NCBI RefSeq assembly: GCF_013408425.1
Contig: NZ_JACBYV010000001.1
Location: forward strand, 868,001 to 932,000
Length of the DNA stretch: 64,000 nt
Direction of reading: 5' to 3'
Origin: Pseudomonas flavescens
Lineage (GTDB): Bacteria; Pseudomonadota; Gammaproteobacteria; Pseudomonadales; Pseudomonadaceae
Of this stretch, positions 46,458 through 56,428 are shown piece after piece. The number at the start of each line of letters is the position of its first letter. Position 1 is the stretch's first letter. The notes beneath the pieces were generated by a model. It was not told the origin of the DNA and did no database searches. It saw only the letters and a list, made by a program, of their open reading frames with translations. The position numbers and the translations under genes are program-made.

Positions 46458-48836
46458 ATGAAATTCAGTGAACAGTGGCTGCGTGGCTGGGTAAGCCCGC
46501 AGGTTTCCCGTGACGAACTGGTCGCGCGCCTCTCCATGGCCGGCCTCGAAGTCGACAGCGTCAGCCCGGTGGCCGGCGCCTTCAGCGGCGTGATCGTGGG
46601 CGAGGTGCTGAGCACCGAGCAGCACCCGGACGCCGACAAGTTGCGCGTGTGCCAGGTCAGCAACGGCAGCGAAACCTTTCAGGTCGTGTGCGGCGCGCCA
46701 AACGTGCGCCCCGGCCTGAAGATTCCGTTCGCCATGATCGGCGCCGAACTGCCCGGCGACTTCAAGATCAAGAAGGCCAAGCTGCGCGGCGTCGAGTCCA
46801 ACGGCATGCTCTGCTCGGCGTCCGAGCTGCAGATCAGCGAAGAAAACGACGGCCTGCTCGAGCTGCCGGCCGATGCGCCGGTTGGCCAGGACATCCGCGA
46901 GTACTTCGAACTCAACGACGTCAGCATCGAAGTCGACCTCACCCCCAACCGCGGTGACTGCCTGTCGCTGGCCGGTCTGGCCCGTGAAGTCGGCGCCCTG
47001 TACGACGTGCCGGTAACTCGCCCGCAGGTCGCTGAGGTTGCCCCGGCTCTCGACGACGTGCGCCCGGTCGAGGTGCTCGCCACCCAGGCCTGCCCGCGTT
47101 ACCTGGGTCGCGTGGTGCGCAACGTCGACCTGTCCAAGCCGACCCCGCGCTGGATGGTCGAGCGCCTGCGCCGCGCCGATGTGCGCAGCATCGACGCCGC
47201 CGTCGACATCACCAACTACGTGATGCTCGAGCTCGGCCAGCCGATGCACGCCTTCGACCTCGACGTGATCCGGGGCGGCATTCGTGTGCGCATGGCCGAA
47301 GAGGGCGAGAAACTGGTACTGCTCGACGGCCAGGAAGTCACCCTGCGTGCCGACACCCTGGTCATCGCCGACCATGAGCGCGCCCTGGCCATCGCCGGCG
47401 TGATGGGCGGTGTGCACAGCGGCGTCAGCGACAGCACCCGCGACCTGTTCCTCGAAAGCGCCTTCTTCGACACCATCGCCGTCGCTGGCAAGGCCCGTTC
47501 CTACGGCCTGCACACCGACTCCTCGCACCGCTTCGAGCGCGGCGTGGACTGGCAACTGGCCCGCGAAGCCATGGAGCGCGCCACCTCGCTGCTGCTGGAG
47601 ATCGTCGGCGGCGAAGCCGGCCCGATCATCGAAGCGGTCGCCGAGGCGCAACTGCCGGCCATCGCACCGATCAGCCTGCGTGCCGAGCGCGTCGAGCAGA
47701 TGCTCGGCCTCAAGCTCGACGACGAACTGATCGTCAAACTGCTCTCCGCACTGGGCCTGGGTATCGAAGCCCAAGGGGCAGGGCAGTGGCAGGTCAAGGT
47801 ACCGAGCCACCGCTTCGACATCAGCCTGGAAGTCGACCTGATCGAAGAGCTGGCCCGCCTGTACGGCTACAACCGCCTGCCGGTCCGCTACCCGCAAGCG
47901 CGCCTGGCGCCGCAGACCAAGGCCGAAGCCGTGGCTGACCTGCCGGTGCTGCGCCGCCTGCTGGTGGCCCGTGGGTATCAGGAAGCGATCACCTACAGCT
48001 TCATCGATCCCAAACTGTTCGAACTGTTCAGCCCAGGCGTGCAGCCGCTGACCCTGGCCAACCCGATCTCCGCCGACATGGCCGCCATGCGCGCCTCGCT
48101 GTGGCCGGGCCTGGTCAAGGCCGTGGAGCACAACCTCAACCGTCAGCAGTCGCGCGTGCGCCTGTTCGAAAGCGGCCTGCGCTTCGTCGGCCAGCTGGAC
48201 GAACTCAAGCAGGAGCCAATGCTCGCTGGCGTGATCACTGGCAGCCGCTTGCCGGAGAGCTGGGCCCATGGCCGTGACAGCGTCGACTTCTTCGATGCCA
48301 AGGCAGACGTCGAAGCCCTGCTGGCTGCAGCTGGCGACATCGGCAGCTTCGCCTTCGTGCCGGGCGAGCACAGCGCCCTGCATCCGGGCCAGACCGCACG
48401 CATCGAGCGGGAAGGGCGCCTTGTCGGCTACGTGGGTGCCATCCACCCGGAACTGGCCAAGACCCTCGGCCTCGATCAGCCGCTGTTCCTGTTCGAGCTG
48501 GTGCTGAGTGAAATCACCCAGGGCCGCATGCCGGCATTCAGGGAGCTGTCGCGCTTCCCCGAAGTGCGCCGCGACCTCGCCTTGCTGGTCGACCGCGACG
48601 TGCCAGCCCAGCATTTGCTGGCCGATATCCGTGCCCAGGCAGGGGAATGGCTCACCGACCTAAGGTTGTTTGATGTTTATCACGGTAAAGGTATTGATCC
48701 GCTTAGAAAAAGCCTCGCCGTTGGCTTGACCTGGCAGCATCCATCGCGCACTCTAAATGACGATGAGGTGAGTACCGCAACCCAGAACATCCTCACCTCC
48801 CTGGAACAAAGGTTCAACGCCACGTTAAGGAACTAG
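46458..48836 (+). CDS. pheT: Phenylalanyl-tRNA synthetase beta subunit
   Basis: A 792-residue protein with the standard domain series: an N-terminal EMAP-like tRNA-binding domain (about 40-150, GEVLSTEQHPDADKLRVCQV), B3/B4 editing domain, B5 domains, a pseudo-catalytic core, and a C-terminal ferredoxin-fold anticodon-binding domain. It edits Tyr-tRNA-Phe and binds tRNA. The last 150 bases are clearly less GC-rich than the rest; in E. coli this part of pheT harbours an ihfA promoter. It ends three bases before ihfA. Confidence 0.97.
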   Translation: MKFSEQWLRGWVSPQVSRDELVARLSMAGLEVDSVSPVAGAFSGVIVGEVLSTEQHPDADKLRVCQVSNGSETFQVVCGAPNVRPGLKIPFAMIGAELPGDFKIKKAKLRGVESNGMLCSASELQISEENDGLLELPADAPVGQDIREYFELNDVSIEVDLTPNRGDCLSLAGLAREVGALYDVPVTRPQVAEVAPALDDVRPVEVLATQACPRYLGRVVRNVDLSKPTPRWMVERLRRADVRSIDAAVDITNYVMLELGQPMHAFDLDVIRGGIRVRMAEEGEKLVLLDGQEVTLRADTLVIADHERALAIAGVMGGVHSGVSDSTRDLFLESAFFDTIAVAGKARSYGLHTDSSHRFERGVDWQLAREAMERATSLLLEIVGGEAGPIIEAVAEAQLPAIAPISLRAERVEQMLGLKLDDELIVKLLSALGLGIEAQGAGQWQVKVPSHRFDISLEVDLIEELARLYGYNRLPVRYPQARLAPQTKAEAVADLPVLRRLLVARGYQEAITYSFIDPKLFELFSPGVQPLTLANPISADMAAMRASLWPGLVKAVEHNLNRQQSRVRLFESGLRFVGQLDELKQEPMLAGVITGSRLPESWAHGRDSVDFFDAKADVEALLAAAGDIGSFAFVPGEHSALHPGQTARIEREGRLVGYVGAIHPELAKTLGLDQPLFLFELVLSEITQGRMPAFRELSRFPEVRRDLALLVDRDVPAQHLLADIRAQAGEWLTDLRLFDVYHGKGIDPLRKSLAVGLTWQHPSRTLNDDEVSTATQNILTSLEQRFNATLRN

Positions 48837-48839
48837 CGT

Positions 48840-49142
48840 ATGGGGGCACTGACGAAAGCTGAGATGGCCGAACGTCTGTACGATGAACTGGGCCTGAACA
48901 AGCGAGAAGCCAAGGAACTGGTGGAGCTCTTCTTCGAAGAAATCCGCCAGGCCCTGGAACTCAATGAGCAGGTGAAACTCTCAGGCTTCGGTAACTTCGA
49001 TCTGCGCGATAAGCGTCAGCGCCCCGGTCGTAATCCAAAAACAGGGGAGGAAATCCCTATCACGGCCCGCCGTGTAGTGACTTTCCGCCCCGGCCAGAAG
49101 CTCAAAGCCAGGGTCGAAGCATATGCTGGAACCAAGTCATAA
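48840..49142 (+). CDS. ihfA: Integration host factor alpha subunit
   Basis: A 100-residue HU/IHF fold protein starting [20 protein letters not shown] with the DNA-intercalating beta-arm [20 protein letters not shown]. It forms a heterodimer with IhfB and bends DNA sharply at specific sites, assisting among others sigma-54 promoters such as the one at 4165. The start is three bases after the pheT stop, so translational coupling is likely. Its 3' end overlaps the next gene by 20 bases. Confidence 0.97.
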   Translation: MGALTKAEMAERLYDELGLNKREAKELVELFFEEIRQALELNEQVKLSGFGNFDLRDKRQRPGRNPKTGEEIPITARRVVTFRPGQKLKARVEAYAGTKS

Positions 49143-49479
49143 CGACGAATTACCTGTCATACCCGGCAAACGGTATTTCACGATCGGCGAGGTCAGTGAA
49201 CTCTGTGCGGTGAAACCGCACGTGCTTCGTTACTGGGAGCAGGAGTTTCCGCAGCTGAACCCGGTGAAGCGTCGCGGCAACCGTCGGTATTACCAGCGCC
49301 AGGATGTGCTGATGATCCGCCAGATCCGCGCCTTGCTGTACGACCAGGGCTTCACCATCGGTGGCGCACGCCTGCGCCTGACCGGCGAAGAAGCCAAGGA
49401 CGACACCACCCAGTACAAGCAGCTCATCAAGCAGATGATCGCCGAGCTGGAAGATGTCCTCCTCGTACTGCGCAAATGA
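49123..49479 (+). CDS. MerR-family transcriptional regulator
   Basis: A 118-residue protein with a MerR winged helix-turn-helix at about 17-85 ([40 protein letters not shown]), followed by a short helix. No metal-binding Cys pair is seen, so it is not a typical metal sensor. It overlaps ihfA by 20 bases, an arrangement conserved in Pseudomonas, which suggests constitutive co-expression. Its target is unknown. Confidence 0.92.
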   Translation: MLEPSHNDELPVIPGKRYFTIGEVSELCAVKPHVLRYWEQEFPQLNPVKRRGNRRYYQRQDVLMIRQIRALLYDQGFTIGGARLRLTGEEAKDDTTQYKQLIKQMIAELEDVLLVLRK

Positions 49480-49569
49480 TTTTCTGAAGAAAAACCTTCC
49501 GTAATTCAGATGCTTAGTATATAGTTCCTCCCGCTTTCGGCTAACGCCAAAGGCACCAGCAACACCCGT

Positions 49570-49646
49570 CGGGGCGTAGCGCAGCCCGGTAGCGCACTTG
49601 CATGGGGTGCAAGGGGTCGAGTGTTCGAATCACTCCGTCCCGACCA
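49570..49646 (+). tRNA. tRNA-Pro (anticodon GGG)
   Basis: A 77-base cloverleaf with encoded CCA. Acceptor CGGGGCG/CGTCCCG (one G-T pair), D stem GCGC/GCGC, anticodon stem CTTGC/GCAAG with loop ATGGGGT, T arm GAGTG/CACTC with loop TTCGAAT. Anticodon GGG reads proline CCC and CCU codons. It is the last core feature before the accessory region. Confidence 0.97.
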
Positions 49647-49663
49647 AATAATCCCAACATCGA

Positions 49664-49692
49664 AGCTCGATCAGAAATGATCGGGCTTTTTT
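49664..49692 (+). terminator. Rho-independent terminator after tRNA-Pro
   Basis: AGCTCGATCA and TGATCGGGCT form a ten-base stem (one G-T pair) with loop GAAA, followed by six T. Confidence 0.92.
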
Positions 49693-49780
49693 GTTTGTGC
49701 GTTTTATACCGATTCAGCCTCTTTGGCAGCCACTCCTCGTGCATGTATGCGCGAGAGGCTGGGGCTGGCCAGAGGAGAGG

Positions 49781-50248
49781 TCAGCGGCGCCTCAGGGCGG
49801 CGAGGAAATCACGCTCACCGTCCTCGCCCCACCAAGTGGCAGATATCACGCCGCCTAGATCCCGTAGCTGTCGCAGTAGCTCCAGAAACGATTCGATCTC
49901 CGCCTGACCCCATTCCGGACCCATTCGATAGTCCAGTACCAGGCCTTCAGCGGATACCCAGACCCCCAAGTCGGGTATCTCCTGTCCAGTCACGCGGATA
50001 CCACCGAGAACCACGTGAAACGGGTCGGCCTGCTCCGAGGCCACCAGCAAGGCGTCGGCTGCGCCAGAGAACGGCTTTTCACTCTGCGTCGCGCGCATCC
50101 AAAGATAGCCGCCATCAATGGTGGCGTTTTGTGCTCCGCATTCGTACAGGAGCTCGAAGGCTTTAGCTGCCAAGGTGGTTGTAGGGTAGTTCGCCTCTAT
50201 CTCGGGAAGGGAGCCGTCGTTGGTTGAAAAGTACTTCGTCAGGACCAT
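49781..50248 (-). CDS. Hypothetical protein next to tRNA-Pro
   Basis: A 155-residue soluble protein, acidic overall, with aromatic-rich patches (DGGYLWMRATQ, GVISATWWGEDGERDF) and no signal peptide or membrane segment. I do not recognise the family; its size and acidity recall immunity or SMI1-like proteins, but no motif supports that. It is transcribed towards the tRNA, divergent from the Z1 operon, and marks the left side of the accessory region. Confidence 0.6.
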   Translation of the reverse strand: MVLTKYFSTNDGSLPEIEANYPTTTLAAKAFELLYECGAQNATIDGGYLWMRATQSEKPFSGAADALLVASEQADPFHVVLGGIRVTGQEIPDLGVWVSAEGLVLDYRMGPEWGQAEIESFLELLRQLRDLGGVISATWWGEDGERDFLAALRRR

Positions 50249-50597
50249 GTAGTTGCAGTCTCGGTTGACATCTTGACTTTGCAGTGCAGGTAGTTGAGCT
50301 CTGCAGAGTTGTGTGGGCTTTGAGCTACTGTGAGGCGCCTGGTTTTGTTCATGGCTCTCCTAGGGGCTGGACGTTATAAGAATCTTCATAGCTTGAACCA
50401 AGCTCTGCGAGCGGCTGAGTTGGTCGGCATCTGAAATTGAATTGGCAGGCTGCCGCTGCTATGCATTTGATATTTCCGGTGCCTGACAGCGTGATTTTGC
50501 AAGGTTGGCGGCGCTGTGCCACTATCCTTGTCCCTGACTTGGATGTAGGGCGATGTTCCCGATTCAAGTTGCCCTTTTGAATGCAGTAGGGATGCTA
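50249..50597. other. Intergenic region upstream of the Z1 operon
   Basis: About 350 bases of mixed composition between divergent genes. A moderately AT-rich stretch (GTTATAAGAATCTTCATAG, about 50371-50389) could hold a promoter, but I see no convincing -35/-10 pair. No repeat of the tRNA-Pro 3' end is seen. Confidence 0.35.
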
Positions 50598-53423
50598 ATG
50601 ATTGATTACAGTATTGACCCAGCTTACGACAAATGCCGCGCGTTCATTGATAGTTGGCGCTTAAATGGCAGGAGTTGGGAGGAAATCGCCATGCTCGGTC
50701 GGCTGGGGGGATCACTTCAAAAGGTCAATGAATGGCTTCTGTCGCAGGAGGAAATGGCCGGCTGGCCTTCGCTGGGTAAGAGTTCCGAGGAGCGGTTTGA
50801 ATGCTGGGGGGAGATCGTTCGGCGTAAGCAACAGGCCGAACAGCAATCTGTTGCAGCTGCAAGGCCGCTGATTTTTGTGGGGCCGGAAGAGGCCGAGCCC
50901 GGCATGGCTGTGCCCCAAGATGCCCGGAGTGCTTGGCAGCTTTACAGAAAGTATTTGATCGCGCAGGGGTGGAAGGGAGCCTCAGTTGATAATATTCAGA
51001 AATCTGCTGTGCGCATCCTCCAACACCTTCGGCAGACCACGCAGGGTCGCAAAGCAGTAAAAGGACTGGTAGTAGGGCATGTGCAGTCCGGCAAGACAGC
51101 TAATATGGCTGGCCTGATCTCCATGGCGGCAGACTATCGATGGAATCTGTTCGTTGTGTTAACTGGAACACTCGAGAACTTGCGGGTGCAGACAAGCAAG
51201 CGTCTGGTCGGCGACCTATTCCAACACGATGGGAATGTCAGCTGGAAGGCGATCGAGCATCCTTCGAGGAACAGCCCATATGGTGCCCGTGCGCAGGATA
51301 TGCAGTTCGACGCAGGCCGAAGAGATCGTCATCTTGTCGTTTGTCTGAAGAACCCGGCCCGCCTAAGACATCTCATTGCGTGGATCAAGGCACACCCGGT
51401 GGGAATGTCGCAGATGCGGCTTGTTGTGATTGATGACGAGGCAGATCAGGCGGGTATCAATTCTAATGACTTTTCAAAGGCTGAGCGTACGGCCATTAAT
51501 AAACTCATCCTTCAGCTGATCAGTCTTCCGTTGCAGTGCGTTAATTACGTCGCGTTTACTGCTACACCGGCTGCAAACTTTCTCAATGAAGGACCAGGCG
51601 ATACGCTATACCCATCGGATTTCATCGCGGCGCTGCCGCAAGCGGATGAGCATTTTGGAGCTGTACAGATTTTTGGTTATGATGAAAATGAGAAGGAGCC
51701 GCTTGGAATAGTCCGTGAAATCACCAATAGTGATCTGGAGCAGGTTGGTAGCCTTCACAAGGGAGAAACCTTGGTATTGCCTCAGGCGCTGCAACAGAGT
51801 CTGATCTGGTACTTATGTTGCGTTGCAGTGATGAGATTATCCGGTGCTGTAAAGCCTGTAAGCATGTTGATCCACACCAGCGCAAGACAGCTTCATCATC
51901 GCTATGTAAGCGAAGCTGTGCAGGCAGCGCTAGAAGCTTGGTCGAAGTATGGTGATGATCAATTGGCAGAAAATTTTAGGCCAGTGTGGGACCGCGTTTC
52001 TTCAGGGCTTGATGTTGCGCAATTTACTGAGCGTTTTCCTGACTACGGGCGAATCTCTGAACTTCGAGAGTTGCCGAGTTTTGACAGATTTTCTGCAGAA
52101 ATCCACACACTTCTAGATACGGTTACGGCAATTCAGTTGGATGAGAACGCCAATCGGATGTATCACCGCGGCACCCATGTGTGTGTCGATAACTGCGCTA
52201 ATAACGGCGTCACCGATGAGAACGAAGTTCGACGGTTGTTCTATCCTGATCCCGATCAAGGCTTGAATTTTTGCACGGCGTTCATAGTTATCGGCGGCGG
52301 CACGCTTTCGAGGGGACTAACGATTGAAAATCTGGTCAGTACTTTTTTCCTTCGCGGCTCGGCGCAAGCGGATTCTCTCATGCAAATGGGGCGGTGGTTT
52401 GGTTATCGCAGAGGCTACGAATTGCTGCCGCGTATTTGGATGACTGATGATACGAGAAGAAAATACGAGTTCATGACAGTCGCGGAGGAAGAGCTTCGTG
52501 ATGATCTGCAGCGCTTCATGCATGGCGGCGCTAAACCGGAGGAATTCGGGCCTCGGGTACGTGTGCATGCGCGGCTCGCCTGGATTCGGCCGACAGGTGC
52601 AAATAAGATGCAGCGCGCGATCGAAGCAGAATTTGATTTTTCGGGAATCAATCGACAAACAACAGTTTTCCACGACGGCGATGATGCTACCGCATTGCTC
52701 AATACTAATTTGTCATTGACTGAGGAGTTTCTTGCAGGTGCAGGCTGCAGACTCCAAGAGTCTGAACTAAAGGGGACCAATAGCCTTGTTTGGCGCGATG
52801 TTGAGGTTAGTCATATAGCTCATTACCTAGGCGGCCTGTCGTTTCATCCCGGGAATCAGTTCTTCTCTGACATGAATGCCTTTCTTGAATGGCTCAGTGA
52901 GAATTCTGAAAAAGCTGGCTACATGAAATGGAACGTCGTCGTGGCGGGCAGCACACCGAGTCCGCAAAACAGCTGGGAGGTTTCTGGCAAAACTGTTGGT
53001 CGGATCAATCGAAGCCGCTTCGCAGATAAACGATCGGATAATGGTGTGTCCATTGGTGCGCTGAGAGATCCGAAAGATCTTCTGGCCGATGCCCAAGGCC
53101 TTGATGAGAAGGATATTTCTAAGGCAGGTTTCAGAAGCTCTGAGGTAGCAAACCTTCGTGGTCAAGGTGGTGTTGGAACAGTACCTCAACTGTTGATTTA
53201 TCTCATCGATCAGAACAGCGTAGCACGTACTCCAAAGGTTGCTGCTGCGGCGCGACGGAAGAGAGAAGCGCTTAATGCCAAAGCACATATAGTCGGTATC
53301 AGTCTTTATCTACCAGGTTCGCAAGGCAAACAGAAAAATTATGTAACCCACGTCACGGTTAATATCCCGGATACCTTCACGATATCGGAAGAAGATCTGG
53401 AAGAAACGGTAAGCGTGATCTGA
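50598..53423 (+). CDS. Z1-type superfamily 2 helicase/ATPase (putative endonuclease)
   Basis: 941 residues from ATG 50598 (MIDYSIDPAYDKC), chosen because GGG lies six bases upstream; ATG 50553 would add 15 residues. Helicase motifs are clear, positions from ATG 50598: Walker A GHVQSGKTANMAG at about 160-172, Walker B VVIDDEADQAG near 279-283, motif III FTATPAANFL at about 320, then IGGGTLSRGLTIENL and the arginine-finger motif QMGRWFGYRRGY near 590-600. These define the Z1 domain found beside MORC/MutL-like ATPases in restriction-like systems. It is the first gene of a five-gene operon; GHKL follows three bases after its stop. It probably remodels or translocates foreign DNA. Confidence 0.92.
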   Translation: MIDYSIDPAYDKCRAFIDSWRLNGRSWEEIAMLGRLGGSLQKVNEWLLSQEEMAGWPSLGKSSEERFECWGEIVRRKQQAEQQSVAAARPLIFVGPEEAEPGMAVPQDARSAWQLYRKYLIAQGWKGASVDNIQKSAVRILQHLRQTTQGRKAVKGLVVGHVQSGKTANMAGLISMAADYRWNLFVVLTGTLENLRVQTSKRLVGDLFQHDGNVSWKAIEHPSRNSPYGARAQDMQFDAGRRDRHLVVCLKNPARLRHLIAWIKAHPVGMSQMRLVVIDDEADQAGINSNDFSKAERTAINKLILQLISLPLQCVNYVAFTATPAANFLNEGPGDTLYPSDFIAALPQADEHFGAVQIFGYDENEKEPLGIVREITNSDLEQVGSLHKGETLVLPQALQQSLIWYLCCVAVMRLSGAVKPVSMLIHTSARQLHHRYVSEAVQAALEAWSKYGDDQLAENFRPVWDRVSSGLDVAQFTERFPDYGRISELRELPSFDRFSAEIHTLLDTVTAIQLDENANRMYHRGTHVCVDNCANNGVTDENEVRRLFYPDPDQGLNFCTAFIVIGGGTLSRGLTIENLVSTFFLRGSAQADSLMQMGRWFGYRRGYELLPRIWMTDDTRRKYEFMTVAEEELRDDLQRFMHGGAKPEEFGPRVRVHARLAWIRPTGANKMQRAIEAEFDFSGINRQTTVFHDGDDATALLNTNLSLTEEFLAGAGCRLQESELKGTNSLVWRDVEVSHIAHYLGGLSFHPGNQFFSDMNAFLEWLSENSEKAGYMKWNVVVAGSTPSPQNSWEVSGKTVGRINRSRFADKRSDNGVSIGALRDPKDLLADAQGLDEKDISKAGFRSSEVANLRGQGGVGTVPQLLIYLIDQNSVARTPKVAAAARRKREALNAKAHIVGISLYLPGSQGKQKNYVTHVTVNIPDTFTISEEDLEETVSVI

Positions 53424-53426
53424 CTT

Positions 53427-55472
53427 ATGAAATATTACAGCCTCCAACTGCAGCCAATGCAGGAGTCAGGTGCATTTTTGCTTCGCGCGCTGCAGAACGA
53501 AGAAACACCATCGCTAGATTTATTAGTTCGAGAGTCCATTCAGAACGCGCTTGACGCAGGGCGCGATGGTAATGAAAGTCAGCCGGTTTCGGTGGATTTT
53601 CATTTTCGCGAGCACTCGCTGGACGCGATTGCTTCTACTTTCAGTGATGGACTGAATTTGCAGATCCTCAGGGAGCGGTATCCTCGCACTCCAAGGGTAC
53701 TTGAAATTCGTGATTCAAATACCGAGGGTTTGACAGGGCCGATGAGTTTCGAAAGCGTCGAGGCTACAGGTCAGCACGGAAATTTTCTGAAGCTAGTGTT
53801 CGAAATCGGCAGGACTCACTCGGACGATGGTTCGGGTGGTTCTTGGGGGCTGGGCAAGACCTGCTACTTCCGCATGGGAGCTGGCTTGGTGATCTACTAC
53901 AGTCGCATCAAGACGGCAATAGGGTATGAGGAGCGACTAGTAGCTTCGCTGGTGGAGGATGAAGGCCGTGCTGACCGCCTGCTGCTTAAGACGCAAACTG
54001 GAATTGCTTGGTGGGGGGCTGATGATAGCCTACGAGCCATCACGGCACCGGAGCAGATTCACGAAATTCTGGAGACGTTGGGCACTCAGCCATTTTTAGG
54101 TAAATCGACAGGAACAGCAATAATCATTCCATTGCTCAGGGAAAATCTGTTGCCTGTTTTCGATGAGGAAGGTGGGCCTGCACCATGGTGGTACAGCAGT
54201 TACGAAAATTACGTGAATGTTGCTATTCAGCGCTGGTTTAGTGCGCGCTTGGATAATCCCCTCTTTGCCACTGGGAGATATTTGAATGCATCCGTGAATG
54301 GCAAGGATATAACCAGCGCTGACATGCTGCCGGTATTTCGTGTTAGCCAGTGCTTATATGATCGCGCGATAGGAGCGGCGGCGGAGGAAAAAGACTATCT
54401 GGCGATCAGAGGTGTGAAGAGCAACGAGGTACTCTGCAGAGCGATTCAATTGCGCGGTGAGTTCGTTGGCAGTGGTCAGGCGGGTAGATTACTTGCCGTG
54501 GCAATGGCTCCAAGCCAGCTACAGATGGATGCACCAGACAACGTACCCAGCCCAGAAACCTGCATCTTCTCCAAGATAGATAGTGGCGCGCCCCGTCGAC
54601 CGATAGTGACGTTCATGCGCTCTCCAGGGATGAACATCTGTTGGGATGACAGTATCGATTCGCGAGGCTGGGGCGGTGGGTTTACAGGATTTTCTGATGG
54701 TCGATATGTTGTCGCGCTCTTTCTACCAGATTCGGAGCAAGAGCTGCTCCCATCCGAAGCCCGGGGCTTGCGCTCGACCATACAGAGTCTTGAAAGTTAT
54801 CTGAGGAGTTGCGAGCGTGCGGATCATGCCGCTTGGATAGACGTAAACGGCGGGCGAGTGGTTGAAAAGATCCGCGCCCAATGTGGTCGGGCCTTGAAGG
54901 ATTTTGGTGTGCCGCCTCAGCCCAGCGTTACCGTCAAACCTCTGATGCGGATTTCACGCAAACTTGCCGAACTTGTACTGCCCAGTCGTGGGTTTGGCGG
55001 GGATGGGCGATTTGGCAAAGCGTCGCCGCGTGCTGCTATCGGACAACGCCCTCGAGGAGGTTCGGTACATACGCCCGACTTGGAGATAGTGGCGGTCAGG
55101 TACGCAGCATCCTCTATCGTCATGGAGTGGTGTTTGAGATGGGGGATGGTGCAGCTAGACGTACCGAGGGAAATCACTGTTTCTGTGGACTCCGAAGCCG
55201 GCCCGATCACCTTTGATAAATGGTTCGAAAGCGGGCTCGGAGCATTTCCGTTTCGATTGGAGTCACTCAGCATCAGTAGTGCGGTTGCTTTTATAGAAAG
55301 CATGGAAATTGCCGATGGGACTGGCATCAGACTCGCGGCTGCTGCCACGCCTGTACAGCAGGAGTTGGTGCTGGAGGGGGAGCTTCACGTGAGGATGACT
55401 GAATCCGGTGGCAAGTTGTTGCGGCCGGTAGTTGGTGTCCGAATTGCGGCTCAAAATGGAGCGGGGGAATGA
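53427..55472 (+). CDS. GHKL ATPase (MORC/MutL-like), restriction-system type
   Basis: A 681-residue protein with the Bergerat ATP fold in its first 230 residues. The N-box is RESIQNALDAGRDG, with catalytic Glu36 and metal-binding Asn40. The D-box is LEIRDSNTEGLTG near 93-105, and the lid G-box is GSGGSWGLGKTCYF at about 135-148. The long C-terminal part has no recognised endonuclease motif. MutL-like or MORC-like ATPases of this kind act as ATP-driven clamps in prokaryotic conflict systems. The start follows Z1 by three bases and its stop overlaps the next ATG, so subunit ratios are likely fixed by translational coupling. Confidence 0.9.
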   Translation: MKYYSLQLQPMQESGAFLLRALQNEETPSLDLLVRESIQNALDAGRDGNESQPVSVDFHFREHSLDAIASTFSDGLNLQILRERYPRTPRVLEIRDSNTEGLTGPMSFESVEATGQHGNFLKLVFEIGRTHSDDGSGGSWGLGKTCYFRMGAGLVIYYSRIKTAIGYEERLVASLVEDEGRADRLLLKTQTGIAWWGADDSLRAITAPEQIHEILETLGTQPFLGKSTGTAIIIPLLRENLLPVFDEEGGPAPWWYSSYENYVNVAIQRWFSARLDNPLFATGRYLNASVNGKDITSADMLPVFRVSQCLYDRAIGAAAEEKDYLAIRGVKSNEVLCRAIQLRGEFVGSGQAGRLLAVAMAPSQLQMDAPDNVPSPETCIFSKIDSGAPRRPIVTFMRSPGMNICWDDSIDSRGWGGGFTGFSDGRYVVALFLPDSEQELLPSEARGLRSTIQSLESYLRSCERADHAAWIDVNGGRVVEKIRAQCGRALKDFGVPPQPSVTVKPLMRISRKLAELVLPSRGFGGDGRFGKASPRAAIGQRPRGGSVHTPDLEIVAVRYAASSIVMEWCLRWGMVQLDVPREITVSVDSEAGPITFDKWFESGLGAFPFRLESLSISSAVAFIESMEIADGTGIRLAAAATPVQQELVLEGELHVRMTESGGKLLRPVVGVRIAAQNGAGE

Positions 55473-56428
55473 GTACTCGGCTACCTCTGTATCGAATGCT
55501 GAATGCGCCACTCGGCGGCGTAAGCGATCTCGAAGTGAGCTATAAATTTCGGTCACATGGCGGTATTGATCCTGGCGCTATTGCGGTTGGTGATGATCAA
55601 TTTGCCTTGGGCAAAGACAGTGACTGGAACCCGGCCGAACATTCCTTGGGGGTTCAATGTTTGATCGCGCGGGCTCTACTGCAGGAAGCCATTTTCGGCA
55701 TTGACGGTGTAGCGAGCCCGGATGCAGAAGTGTTGCTGGCGTTGGAGTGGGTATCTGCTGACTCCTGCTGGCGGACGCTCGGGCACGTTCATGTTCTACG
55801 AGGCAAGGATGAAGACGGCACCGTAGTGCTCAGCATAGAGTTGGAGCCCGGTACGGTCAGGGGGAGCGGTTTTCTCTGTATTCAAGCTTTTCTTGGTCAA
55901 TGCTCGGTAGAGTTCGTACCCGGATTTGCGCATCAGTCAGGTGCGCGTCTGGGCTCTTTGGCGCAACCAATCGAAGTCGTTATTGACGGTGACGGTTCCC
56001 TGTTTCCCGTGTTGGAGGAACCTCTGGGTGCGAAGGGGCCTCTGTGGGAATTGAAAGCCTGCTGGAGCGACCCTCAGGGTGAGCCATTCTCCAGCGACTA
56101 TGTCGCACTTGTACTGAACAACGCTCACCCGCATTTTGAACAGTTGCGTGATCGCAGGGCAGTGAATATCGAGCAGTCGCCTTTGATGCGTCAGGTGTTT
56201 GCAGCTTGGCTTGCGTTGGTCATTTCTCAGGTCAAGGCAGAAATGGGGCCGCATTTCGACACATACCTGAGCGCGCCAGACGCCGGTGAAGGTATCGCCA
56301 GTATTGCAGACGCGGTGCACTCATTCATTCGCTTGGGTGATCTGAATACAAGCTCCGTTCCGGAGTTGTTTGTATCTACCCAACGCTGGCTTGATCGAAG
56401 GGTCCAAGAGCTGGAGAAAGATCAATGA
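55469..56428 (+). CDS. Third subunit of the Z1/GHKL operon, function unknown
   Basis: A 319-residue soluble protein. It begins STRLPLYRMLNAPLGGVSDL and is beta-rich in its first two thirds (AEVLLALEWVSADSCWRTLG, GTVRGSGFLCIQAFLGQCSV), with a helical C-terminal part (LMRQVFAAWLALVISQVKAE). No catalytic motif or known domain is recognised. Overlaps of four bases at both ends (ATGA) couple it to the GHKL and the next gene. By position it matches the uncharacterised DUF component that accompanies Z1 and GHKL in related systems, so an adaptor or target-recognition role is an inference. Confidence 0.82.
   Translation: MSTRLPLYRMLNAPLGGVSDLEVSYKFRSHGGIDPGAIAVGDDQFALGKDSDWNPAEHSLGVQCLIARALLQEAIFGIDGVASPDAEVLLALEWVSADSCWRTLGHVHVLRGKDEDGTVVLSIELEPGTVRGSGFLCIQAFLGQCSVEFVPGFAHQSGARLGSLAQPIEVVIDGDGSLFPVLEEPLGAKGPLWELKACWSDPQGEPFSSDYVALVLNNAHPHFEQLRDRRAVNIEQSPLMRQVFAAWLALVISQVKAEMGPHFDTYLSAPDAGEGIASIADAVHSFIRLGDLNTSSVPELFVSTQRWLDRRVQELEKDQ

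Noticed and set aside
49610..49646. tRNA-Pro 3' end as an attachment site for the island
   Set aside because: No second copy of the tRNA 3' end was found on the right side and there is no integrase gene.
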